Shown here piece after piece: positions 1-4,658 of a DNA stretch of 5,202 nt. The notes beneath the pieces were generated by a model. It was not told the origin of the DNA, did no database searches, and was given only the letters and a program-made list of their open reading frames with translations. The DNA is from Nanobdellota archaeon (GTDB lineage: Archaea; Nanobdellota; Nanobdellia; Pacearchaeales; GW2011-AR1). Location of the stretch: positions 1 through 5,202 of the forward strand of contig JAHIWJ010000173.1 of NCBI GenBank assembly GCA_018816205.1. The letters are read 5' to 3'. Position numbers and translations under genes: made by a program. The first letter of the stretch is position 1, and every line of letters starts with the position of its first letter.

Positions 1-982
1 CTTTTGTCTCTGCATCCCCCTCCTTAATATCTTTAAACTTATCAAGTTCCTTCTTATCAAAAATATCCTTCGGGTGCGTATAAGCAAAACCGTCAACTAA
101 CGCATGAACATTCCAAAACGGCTCCGGCTTAAATGCTTCAATCTCTCTTTCTCTATCAACAATTATCTTCAACGCTGGCCCTTGCACTCGTCCAATCGAC
201 AAAAGTTTGAACGATCCGGTAGTCTTAATAGCACTCATCAATGCCCTAGATAAATTAATACCATAAAGCCAGTCCAGAATATGCCTTGTTTCTCCTGCAT
301 AAGCCTGCCCCCAATCTAACTCAGCCATCGGTTTTTCATAGCTCTCAATTAATTCGTCTTTCGTCAGAGTAGAATACTTCATTCTCTTCGCCGTATCCCT
401 CTTGCAAATAAATCTCAAGACGTTCCATCCAATAACTTCTCCCTCAACGTCATAGTCCGTCGCAACCAAAATCTCTCCAGCACCCTTCGCCAAATTCTTT
501 AGCAGGGAATAATATTTCTTTGTGAAAGCAGAATTCTTTCTTTCGTACGAAGGCCTCCACTCCAGCTGAAAAATCGGCCAGCCTTTTTGTCCTGATTTGT
601 ATTCAAGATTAAATAAATGCCCGACAGCGCTTGCGACGAGAATTTCCTTCCCAGAATGCTCAACTTCGTAATACGAAACTCCGCCGTCGCTGTATTTCCG
701 TGCATTTCCTAATGCCGAAGCAATTTTCAAAGCAGCCTGCGGTTTTTCAGTTATTATTAAGGTGTATTTTCCAATTCGCTCAATCTTGCTTGGCTCTTTC
801 TTACCCACTCTTTTCCTGCTGGCCCTTTTCTTTGGTTTCTCCTCGTCTTCAAGAGAATCCGCTGGAACCAGTCTCCCGGGAGATTCAACAACCGTCCGCT
901 CAGCCAGACTAGGCTTCTGTTTGACAGCCTTTTCAACACTTCTCTTAATGTCTATCATCGGGATAAAATCGCCAACGGCCAT
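1..982 (-). CDS. topA: DNA topoisomerase I (type IA), N-terminal part, runs off left edge
   Basis: Type IA topoisomerases relax negatively supercoiled DNA through a transient 5'-phosphotyrosine link. The visible 327 residues hold the TOPRIM domain (about 73-200): IITEK with the catalytic Glu at 79, and DYDVEG with the metal-binding acidic residues Asp176, Asp178 and Glu180. The start of the gate/cleavage core follows, with ETRHILDWLYGINLSRAL (231-248) and SIGRVQGPAL (262-271), both typical of the family. The active-site tyrosine and any zinc fingers lie beyond the window. The ATG at 982-980 lies 1 base after the xerA stop, so the two genes are probably co-transcribed and translationally coupled; no strong Shine-Dalgarno is visible. 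About 70 residues precede the TOPRIM strand, including a basic stretch (KKRASRKRVGKK, 51-62), whereas archaeal homologues usually start almost at that strand. No in-frame ATG lies between residue 9 and the TOPRIM strand. The family call is firm; archaeal origin is inferred. Confidence 0.93.
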   Translation of the reverse strand, partial: MAVGDFIPMIDIKRSVEKAVKQKPSLAERTVVESPGRLVPADSLEDEEKPKKRASRKRVGKKEPSKIERIGKYTLIITEKPQAALKIASALGNARKYSDGGVSYYEVEHSGKEILVASAVGHLFNLEYKSGQKGWPIFQLEWRPSYERKNSAFTKKYYSLLKNLAKGAGEILVATDYDVEGEVIGWNVLRFICKRDTAKRMKYSTLTKDELIESYEKPMAELDWGQAYAGETRHILDWLYGINLSRALMSAIKTTGSFKLLSIGRVQGPALKIIVDREREIEAFKPEPFWNVHALVDGFAYTHPKDIFDKKELDKFKDIKEGDAETK

Positions 983-983
983 A

Positions 984-1802
984 TTACTTATTTTCCAGAT
1001 TATCCAGAGGACTCCTTACATTTTTTATAGATGCCTGTGAAATCTGGGTGTATATTTGTGTCGTTTTTATGTCTGCATGCCCAAGGAGCTTTTGTATTAT
1101 TCTCAAATCAGTTCCCTGCTCTAAAAGATGCGTTGCAAAACTATGTCTGAGCAAATGCGGATAAACTTCTTTGGTTATGCCTGCTTTTTTCGCAGACTGC
1201 TCGACAATTGCCTGAATTGAAGCAGTTGTCAATTTTCCGCCACGATTTGAAGGAAAAAGCATTCTATCGCTGTTTATTTTGCAGTAACTTTCCAATTCAA
1301 GCTTGACACTTTCAGGTACTCTGACAAATCTGTCTTTTTTCCCTTTGCTTAATCTAACATGAACCAGCCCCTCCTCAAAATTTACATCCTCTTTTTGCAA
1401 GCAAATAACTTCTGAAGCCCTTAGCCCACATCCGTACAGCAATTTAAGAATTAATTTGTGTTTGATATTGTTAGTCGAATTTATCATTCTCGCCACTTCT
1501 TCTTTTATGAGTATCTCTGGCAAAGTTTTATTTCTTTTCGGTCTCGGAATATAAATCTTTTTGCCAAGAACTTTCTCAAAAAAGAACTGAATCGCAAATA
1601 TTTCGTGAGCCACAGTGGAAGGATTTTGCCTGTTTATTTGAACTTGAATATAATTTTTAACCTCTTCTTGTGAGGGCACCCTCTCTTTCAGATAATCTAA
1701 GAATTTGTTTACAGAAAGAATATAACTTTTAAGTGTTTTCTGTGAAAAATTACGAATTTCAATCTCTTGTTTTAGTCTCTTTAATAATATTTCCCTGTCC
1801 AT
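984..1802 (-). CDS. xerA: XerA-type tyrosine recombinase (chromosome dimer resolution family)
   Basis: A 272-residue tyrosine recombinase of normal XerC/D/XerA length. An N-terminal SAM-like core-binding domain (about 1-85, with SQKTLKSYILSVNKFLDYL) precedes the catalytic domain (about 95-265). The catalytic set is complete: Arg128 (GLRASE), Lys153 (LSKGKKDR), His216 and Arg219 (HLLRH), His242 (LLGH) and nucleophile Tyr251 (TTQIYT). The family resolves chromosome dimers at dif and integrates or excises DNA by strand exchange. I see no extra segment between the HLLRH and LLGH motifs like that of integron integrases, so this is not an IntI by sequence. It starts at ATG 1802-1800, about 25 bases from a TATA-like box (leaderless), and is followed 1 base later by topA. 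It reads away from the attC-like array to its right, the same geometry as intI in integrons. It may be a purely housekeeping gene or may act on the repeats; the sequence cannot decide. Confidence 0.93.
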   Translation of the reverse strand: MDREILLKRLKQEIEIRNFSQKTLKSYILSVNKFLDYLKERVPSQEEVKNYIQVQINRQNPSTVAHEIFAIQFFFEKVLGKKIYIPRPKRNKTLPEILIKEEVARMINSTNNIKHKLILKLLYGCGLRASEVICLQKEDVNFEEGLVHVRLSKGKKDRFVRVPESVKLELESYCKINSDRMLFPSNRGGKLTTASIQAIVEQSAKKAGITKEVYPHLLRHSFATHLLEQGTDLRIIQKLLGHADIKTTQIYTQISQASIKNVRSPLDNLENK

Positions 1803-1820
1803 TTATTCAAAATAAGCTTG

Positions 1821-1835
1821 TTATTTAAATATTTA
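1821..1835 (-). promoter_or_regulatory. Putative TATA box of xerA-topA
   Basis: The minus strand reads AAATATTTAAATAA here, matching the archaeal A/T-rich TATA element. Its centre (about 1827) is 25 bases upstream of the xerA ATG, which puts the transcription start at or next to the start codon, as in leaderless archaeal mRNAs. There is no Shine-Dalgarno between it and the ATG, which fits. The region is A/T-rich, so chance matches are possible. Confidence 0.55.
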
Positions 1836-1855
1836 TGCCCACTCCCTCTTTGAGT

Positions 1856-1885
1856 ATGGCATCATTATTTTACTTATGATGCCAT
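1856..1885. repeat. Perfect 10-bp inverted repeat upstream of the xerA promoter
   Basis: ATGGCATCAT (1856-1865) and its exact reverse complement ATGATGCCAT (1876-1885) are separated by 10 bases. The element sits 20-odd bases upstream of the xerA TATA box. It could be an operator for a dimeric regulator or a recombinase binding site. Archaeal dif sites have arms of about 11 bp around a 6-bp centre, so the 10-base spacer argues against a standard dif. It has no adjacent T-run, which argues against an intrinsic terminator. Confidence 0.6.
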
Positions 1886-2059
1886 TGTGTTAAATTCAAT
1901 TTTTGCGTAGTTATTTTTTACATAGATTTAGCGCAAAAACTCTGCGGAATTTTTAATTTCTTATTATTCCCATCCACAGCCCCACCGTCCACCCTGATTA
2001 GGAAATTAAAACCACTTGCAGTTATTCCTTGTCCTCCCTTGTCCTCGCAAGTTCGGAGA
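1886..2059. other. Gene-free stretch with two further inverted repeats
   Basis: I find no credible gene between the xerA start and the end of the toxin gene (1803-2228). In this part there is an 8-bp inverted repeat, TTTTTGCG at 1900-1907 with CGCAAAAA at 1932-1939, and a 10-bp one, TTTTAATTTC at 1951-1960 with GAAATTAAAA at 2002-2011. The motif ACTCTGCGGAATT (1939-1951) recurs at 3632-3644 in a later spacer. In a real integron this interval, between the recombinase and the first attC, is where an attI site would lie. I cannot identify one. Confidence 0.4.
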
Positions 2060-2155
2060 ACTTAACAGCAGATTAAAGAGTTCGCTTACTTGCAGACGCT
2101 CACCCAAATTTCTTCATATTCATTCAGAAAACTTCTCTAAATCCCGATGTGAAAT
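2060..2155 (+). repeat. attC-like repeat A
   Basis: Outer arms are ACTTAAC (2060-2066) and GTGAAAT (2149-2155, one change from the GTTRRRY consensus of integron attC sites). Inner arms are GATTAAAGAG (2071-2080) and CTCTAAATC (2135-2143), which pair with a one-base bulge. The right side reads CCCGATGTGAAAT, the signature shared with repeats B and D. The centre has TTGCAG (2090-2095), CACCCAAAT (2101-2109) and TTCAG (2123-2127), also in B and D in the same order. It is the most degenerate of the A/B/D group. Total length is 96 bases, within the usual range for attC sites. Confidence 0.5.
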
Positions 2156-2206
2156 GCCTGCAAAAATAAATAGGGGCCGGCTCGCTATGGCTGACGCCAC
2201 AAATAG

Positions 2207-2223
2207 TCTCGCTTTCAGCGAGA
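2207..2223 (-). terminator. Short hairpin after the toxin gene, possible terminator
   Basis: TCTCGCT-TTC-AGCGAGA forms a perfect 7-bp stem with a 3-base loop, starting 5 bases after the toxin stop codon on the minus strand. Only a weak T-rich tract follows it in that direction, so it may be a terminator or an mRNA-stabilising hairpin for the toxin-antitoxin transcript. Confidence 0.4.
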
Positions 2224-2228
2224 AATTA

Positions 2229-2561
2229 TCATCTTGTAAAAATCTCGCAAAGTTTCTTTTCAACTTCCTTAATTTTTTCTTGCTTGATTTTTCCAGCAGC
2301 ATAATTTATCTTTGATTGATGTATTGTAAAAACAAAAGAAGGCATAATGAAGCTTTCTCTCTGTAAACCACCAGTTTGAAAATCGTCTTTTTTCAGATTA
2401 ATTAAGTCGGGATCTGGTCTTGACTGTCCCGTAATTTGACAAAGAATAAGATTATCTCCCCTCAAATTGGCAACAATAAGGCTCGGTCTTTTCTTGGTTC
2501 TTGATAAATCAGTATAAGGAAAATCCAAGACAACAACATCTCCTTTTACAAATCTTTCCAT
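2229..2561 (-). CDS. mazF: MazF/PemK-family toxin (endoribonuclease)
   Basis: A 110-residue protein with the standard size and fold markers of MazF-type mRNA interferases. It has the N-terminal KGDVVVLDFPYTDLSRTKKRPSLIV (6-30), ending in the KKRP loop with the likely catalytic Arg25; LILCQIT with the likely catalytic Thr44; and the late TGGLQRESFIMPSFVFTIHQSKI (63-85). Active members cut mRNA and stop growth until the antitoxin neutralises them. The ATG at 2561-2559 overlaps the antitoxin gene by 16 bases and has GAGG 7 bases upstream. The usual Arg in the late V-R-P motif is Met73 here, which may alter RNA contacts. Together with the upstream antitoxin it forms a complete stabilising module, a typical passenger of integron cassettes and other mobile regions. 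The family call is secure; activity and cut site cannot be read. Confidence 0.9.
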   Translation of the reverse strand: MERFVKGDVVVLDFPYTDLSRTKKRPSLIVANLRGDNLILCQITGQSRPDPDLINLKKDDFQTGGLQRESFIMPSFVFTIHQSKINYAAGKIKQEKIKEVEKKLCEIFTR

Positions 2562-2806
2562 GCTTCATCCTCTTCAGGAGTATCCCAATTTTTTGCCAAA
2601 GCTTCTTCTGACATTATGTAACACATCATAGCTTCGCTTAGTTTTTCCTTTTTCATTGGCCTTAACTCCACCCTGTCATCATAAGCTATGACATTAACTT
2701 TCGCCCCTTCTTCAAATCCAGCTCTCGCTCTCACAGTCGAAGGAATACTTATCTGTCCTTTGCTCGTAATTCTTACAGTTCTTATTTCTTTTATTTCTTC
2801 TTGCAT
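2546..2806 (-). CDS. AbrB/MazE-like antitoxin (SpoVT-AbrB domain)
   Basis: An 86-residue antitoxin. Residues about 8-52 form a SpoVT-AbrB swapped-hairpin DNA-binding domain: VRITSKGQISIPSTVRARAGFEEGAKVNVIAYDDRVELRP. The acidic, Trp-containing tail (SEEALAKNWDTPEEDEAWKDL, 66-86) is the kind that wraps the toxin in MazE-type pairs. It precedes and overlaps the toxin gene, the usual order, and probably represses its own promoter. ATG 2806-2804 is the first start after the TATA-like box and a palindrome. Orientation is opposite to what a left-to-right cassette promoter would express, so the pair must rely on its own promoter. Confidence 0.9.
   Translation of the reverse strand: MQEEIKEIRTVRITSKGQISIPSTVRARAGFEEGAKVNVIAYDDRVELRPMKKEKLSEAMMCYIMSEEALAKNWDTPEEDEAWKDL
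2569..2572 (-). promoter_or_regulatory. Shine-Dalgarno of the toxin gene
   Basis: The minus strand has GAGG followed by a 7-base spacer and the toxin ATG. It lies inside the antitoxin gene, so internal translation initiation is available to the second gene of the pair, in contrast to the apparently leaderless first genes of this window. It supports the ATG at 2561 as the start. Confidence 0.6.
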
Positions 2807-2814
2807 TTTAATCT

Positions 2815-2843
2815 CTTACTTGTAAGAAATGTAAGTATTTAAG
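2815..2843 (-). promoter_or_regulatory. Toxin-antitoxin promoter with palindromic operator
   Basis: A TATA-like box, CTTAAATAC on the minus strand (2843-2835), is centred 33 bases before the antitoxin ATG, implying a leader of only a few bases. Between the two lies the palindrome CTTAC-TT-GTAAG (2815-2826), with a further GTAAG at 2831-2835 abutting the box. A dimeric AbrB-type antitoxin bound there would cover the transcription start, which would give the autorepression usual for such pairs. Binding by this protein is inferred. Confidence 0.5.
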
Positions 2844-3043
2844 GCTTTAGGTAATTAAGGAATTCACAAATTTTTCCAAAACTCATTGTTTATCTTATTA
2901 ATCAACAATAATCAAAAGGCCAATAAATATCTTTCTATCAAGTTTATAAGCCATAACAAAACGAGCGAGCCGACCACGAAAACAATACTTGCGGGCACTC
3001 TGCGCTCCGCTTGTGACGTTGCACTTTTTCTTACGAAAACATC
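2844..3043. other. Gene-free left half of spacer B
   Basis: No gene is seen. The first about 110 bases are A/T-rich; from about 2960 the composition turns GC-rich. Two short motifs recur in other spacers: CGGGCACTCTGCG (2992-3004, again at 3627-3639) and CGTTGCACT (3017-3025, again at 3529-3537 and 4502-4510). The second always lies a similar distance (13-24 bases) before a TTAACAGG or CTAACAGG arm, so the repeat unit probably extends left of the stem arms. Confidence 0.4.
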
Positions 3044-3169
3044 ACTTAACAGGGCTTAACCGACTACGAAACCTTACAGGATTTTCCCAAATTTTTTCTT
3101 TCAGAAAAAACTCTCGAGGTCGCTTCGTTCCGCTCGAGCCCTTCGGGTTGTTTAAGCCCGATGTTAAAT
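3044..3169 (+). repeat. attC-like repeat B
   Basis: Outer arms are ACTTAAC (3044-3050) and GTTAAAT (3163-3169); the latter is an exact match to the GTTRRRY core of attC sites. Inner arms are GGGCTTAACC (3052-3061) and GGTTGTTTAAGCCC (3146-3159), which share an 8-bp perfect stem. The spacer is one base (A) on the left and GAT on the right. The centre has CGAAACCTTACAGG (3067-3080) and CCCAAAT (3086-3092), matching repeat D, plus an added hairpin with two CTCGAG arms (3113-3118 and 3133-3138). It ends the toxin-antitoxin unit and begins the membrane-protein unit. Confidence 0.6.
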
Positions 3170-3186
3170 CCAATAAGCTGGCGGGC

Positions 3187-3456
3187 TCAAATCAATATTA
3201 GGATTATTCCTATGATAAATACCAAAATAGAAATTCTTGTGTGCCAAATCAAAGTATTTAATTTGCTGTCATTCTTAATATCATTTACAAACAACAATTT
3301 CCCAACAACAAATATTCCAGCAATTCTTGACTTAATAGATTTGGCATAAGTTTGTACATAATGCCTACGCAATAACCAAGCTGAAATCAAATACCAAAGA
3401 ACTCCAACGATACCGATTAAAGAACCCAATGAATTTGTTCCTGTTATTGCGACCAT
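3187..3456 (-). CDS. Small two-helix membrane protein, function unknown
   Basis: An 89-residue protein that I do not recognise. Residues about 10-29 form a hydrophobic helix with Gly and Trp (GIVGVLWYLISAWLL) followed by basic RRH. A hydrophilic segment to about residue 74 follows, with a weaker hydrophobic patch at 45-57. The extreme C-terminus (75-89, SILVFIIGIILILI) is a second membrane segment that ends at the stop codon. The positive charges put the connecting loop in the cytoplasm with both termini outside, though the short second helix makes this tentative. The ATG at 3456-3454 is 24 bases from a TATA-like box. It is the only gene between repeats B and C, in a unit of about 554 bases, consistent with a one-gene cassette. 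It could be an immunity, toxin or stress membrane protein; nothing in the sequence chooses. Confidence 0.7.
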   Translation of the reverse strand: MVAITGTNSLGSLIGIVGVLWYLISAWLLRRHYVQTYAKSIKSRIAGIFVVGKLLFVNDIKNDSKLNTLIWHTRISILVFIIGIILILI

Positions 3457-3474
3457 ATTTCTATTTTGTAACTT

Positions 3475-3488
3475 GATATTTAATAATC
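3475..3488 (-). promoter_or_regulatory. Putative TATA box of the membrane-protein gene
   Basis: The minus strand reads GATTATTAAATATC, centred about 24 bases upstream of the start codon, with no Shine-Dalgarno in between. That spacing gives a leaderless or nearly leaderless transcript. Confidence 0.5.
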
Positions 3489-3528
3489 TTCCGCCTGCCG
3501 GCTTACTCCTTTGCCTTCGGCTCGGTCA

Positions 3529-3537
3529 CGTTGCACT
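3529..3537 (+). repeat. CGTTGCACT motif, one of three copies
   Basis: CGTTGCACT occurs at 3017-3025, 3529-3537 and 4502-4510, each time upstream of the left outer arm of an attC-like repeat (B, C and D). The gap to the TAAC of that arm is 21, 26 and 26 bases. In copies B and C the conserved word is longer (GTGACGTTGCACT and GTCACGTTGCACT). A 22-26 bp inverted sequence (TCCTCC...GGAGGA) lies between the motif and arm in copy C. It may be a recombinase contact or simply inherited repeat sequence. Confidence 0.5.
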
Positions 3538-3560
3538 CTCCTCCAGTTGGTCGTCGGAGG

Positions 3561-3724
3561 ATTTAACAGGGCTTAGATGAAATGCCCTCACATTTATCCT
3601 CTCCTTTGGAGAAGGTGCTTGTGGTTCGGGCACTCTGCGGAATTGCCTTGTGGCACCGTTCCGCCTTTGGCGTCACTATTCCTTGCCTCGCCCTTCGGGC
3701 TCGGTCATCTAACATTGATTAAGT
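3561..3724 (+). repeat. attC-like repeat C (divergent, mosaic)
   Basis: The left side ATTTAACAGGGCTTAGATGA (3561-3580) shares TTAACAGGGCTTA with repeat B. Its inner arm TTAGATGA (3573-3580) pairs exactly with TCATCTAA (3705-3712). The right outer arm is GATTAAG (3717-3723), preceded by CATT instead of CCGAT, so it is weaker. The centre is unlike A, B and D: it has TCCTCTCCTTTGGAGAAGG, the recurring word CGGGCACTCTGCG and a GCCCTTCGGGC hairpin (3690-3700), and lacks the CTTGCAGG and CCCAAAT block. At 164 bases it is the longest copy. It may be two repeats joined. Confidence 0.45.
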
Positions 3725-3730
3725 GAAACT

Positions 3731-3743
3731 GCGGAGGGGCGCC
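3731..3743 (+). repeat. Left inverted repeat flanking the methyltransferase gene
   Basis: GCGGAGGGGCGCC is the exact reverse complement of 4466-4478 (14 bp if the flanking T3730/A4479 pair is counted). Outside each copy is the direct repeat AACT (3727-3730 and 4479-4482). The right copy begins 2 bases after the methyltransferase stop codon and the left copy lies about 43 bases before its start. The arrangement resembles the terminal repeats and target duplication of a small mobile element. Confidence 0.55.
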
Positions 3744-3753
3744 TAATCGGATA

Positions 3754-3764
3754 CTTTTTATAAG
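3754..3764 (+). promoter_or_regulatory. Putative TATA box of the methyltransferase gene
   Basis: CTTTTTATAAG is a good archaeal TATA-like element centred 28 bases before the ATG at 3787, giving a leaderless or near-leaderless mRNA. No Shine-Dalgarno is seen. It lies inside the inverted-repeat-bounded segment, so the promoter would travel with the gene. Confidence 0.6.
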
Positions 3765-3786
3765 TGAATGAATTTACAATAATATT

Positions 3787-4464
3787 ATGACAACAAAACC
3801 TCGCAAACCAGATGAAGAAAGTTACATCTACACTGAAGGTGTTGATTATTCTCAAACAGGAAAGACTTCTATTTGGGGAGTTGGAGACAAAGACACTCTG
3901 GAACTTCTGAATAAAATAGAAATCTCTGGCAAGTGGTTGAATTTGGCTGCCGGTGACGGTCGCTACAATTTGAATTTGTTGGAAAAAGCTGGTTCAGTTG
4001 TAGCATCAGACATTGATGAAAGTGCACTTGATAAATTAAGGCAAAACACACCTGAGGAGCTTAGAGCAAAACTAAAAACAGAAGTATTTGATATAACTAA
4101 ACAATTTCCTTTTGATGACGAATCATTTGACGGTGTATTTTGCACCGGAACACTACATCTTTTTCCAACCGAAATTTTGCGGCAAATTCTTTCAGAGATT
4201 GATAGAGTTTTAAGATCCAAAGGCAAGTTAATTATCGACTTCGCGACCGATATTAAACGTATTCTTCCAGATGGAAAACTCTATGTCAGGAAATCAGAGC
4301 CTCAATATAAAGCCGAAGAAGCCGCAAAATTTCTCAGAGAATTGTTTCACAATTATCAGATTCAAATTAGAGAATCAGAAGTTCCAGAGGAAGAAATTGA
4401 AACGCGAGGTTTTGTTTATCGGTTTTGTTGTAAATTCATTCTATTAACAGCAAATAAAAAGTAA
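3787..4464 (+). CDS. Class I SAM-dependent methyltransferase
   Basis: A 225-residue Rossmann-fold methyltransferase of the Methyltransf_11-like type. Motif I is WLNLAAGDGRY (50-60), the glycine-rich SAM loop. The acidic residue ending strand 2 is Asp75 (VVASDIDESAL), contacting the SAM ribose. FDITKQFPFDDESFDGVFCTGTLHLF (101-126) covers motifs III-IV, and RVLRSKGKLIIDF (140-152) motif V. About 45 residues precede the domain and about 60 follow it, the latter with a charged EEEIETRG stretch. The substrate (small molecule, RNA or protein) cannot be read; the N-terminal part shows no DNA-methyltransferase target domain. It is the only plus-strand gene of the array, has its own TATA box and is flanked by an inverted repeat and attC-like repeats. 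ATG is preferred over later in-frame starts because of the promoter spacing. Confidence 0.85.
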   Translation: MTTKPRKPDEESYIYTEGVDYSQTGKTSIWGVGDKDTLELLNKIEISGKWLNLAAGDGRYNLNLLEKAGSVVASDIDESALDKLRQNTPEELRAKLKTEVFDITKQFPFDDESFDGVFCTGTLHLFPTEILRQILSEIDRVLRSKGKLIIDFATDIKRILPDGKLYVRKSEPQYKAEEAAKFLRELFHNYQIQIRESEVPEEEIETRGFVYRFCCKFILLTANKK

Positions 4465-4465
4465 C

Positions 4466-4478
4466 GGCGCCCCTCCGC
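4466..4478 (+). repeat. Right inverted repeat flanking the methyltransferase gene
   Basis: GGCGCCCCTCCGC is the mate of 3731-3743, in inverted orientation, and is followed by AACT. The span from one repeat to the other is 748 bases and holds only the methyltransferase gene and its promoter. It lies inside the same unit as attC-like repeats C and D, before D. Confidence 0.55.
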
Positions 4479-4533
4479 AACTCTCGCCAGCCCTTCGGCA
4501 TCGTTGCACTAAAATCCAACCTCTAACGAGGGA

Positions 4534-4625
4534 AACTAACAGGAATTTAACGGTTCCGAAACCTTGCAGGTTTCTCCACCCAAATGCTCCTTTCAGTCGC
4601 ACTTCGTTAAATTCCGATGTTATGT
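4534..4625 (+). repeat. attC-like repeat D (best stem)
   Basis: Left outer arm AACTAAC (4534-4540), then A, then inner arm GGAATTTAACG (4542-4552). The matching inner arm CGTTAAATTCC (4605-4615) is its perfect 11-bp reverse complement, followed by GAT and outer arm GTTATGT (4619-4625). The centre carries CGAAACCTTGCAGG (4557-4570; 13 of 14 bases as in B), CACCCAAAT (4577-4585) and CTTTCAG (4590-4596). At 92 bases it is the shortest copy and the clearest. It lies between the methyltransferase unit and ridA. The unpaired spacers (1 and 3 bases) are shorter than the 5-6 base spacers of classical attC sites. Confidence 0.6.
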
Positions 4626-4658
4626 GCAATTTAGTTTTCTACACCTTAGAAGAAAAAA

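Noticed and set aside
631..1040. Plus-strand open frames opposite topA
   Set aside because: They are antisense to the TopA N-terminus, whose TOPRIM motifs make the minus strand the coding one.
1856..1885. Standard archaeal dif site
   Set aside because: The arms are 10 bp with a 10-base centre instead of about 11 bp around 6, and the arm sequence does not match the dif consensus I know.
2016..2315. Plus-strand 99-codon open frame
   Set aside because: It runs through attC-like repeat A and antisense to the end of the secure toxin gene; composition is not protein-like and no start signals are seen.
2989..3201. Plus-strand 70-codon open frame
   Set aside because: It coincides with repeat B and its GC-rich flank, so the open frame is explained by the repeat.
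2960..3730. tRNA or other structural RNA gene in the GC-rich spacers
   Set aside because: I find no cloverleaf, T-loop motif or other known RNA signature; the GC-rich hairpins (such as GCCCTTCGGGC) are parts of the repeats.
2060..4625. CRISPR array
   Set aside because: The repeats are about 92-164 bases, imperfect, and separated by whole genes rather than short spacers.
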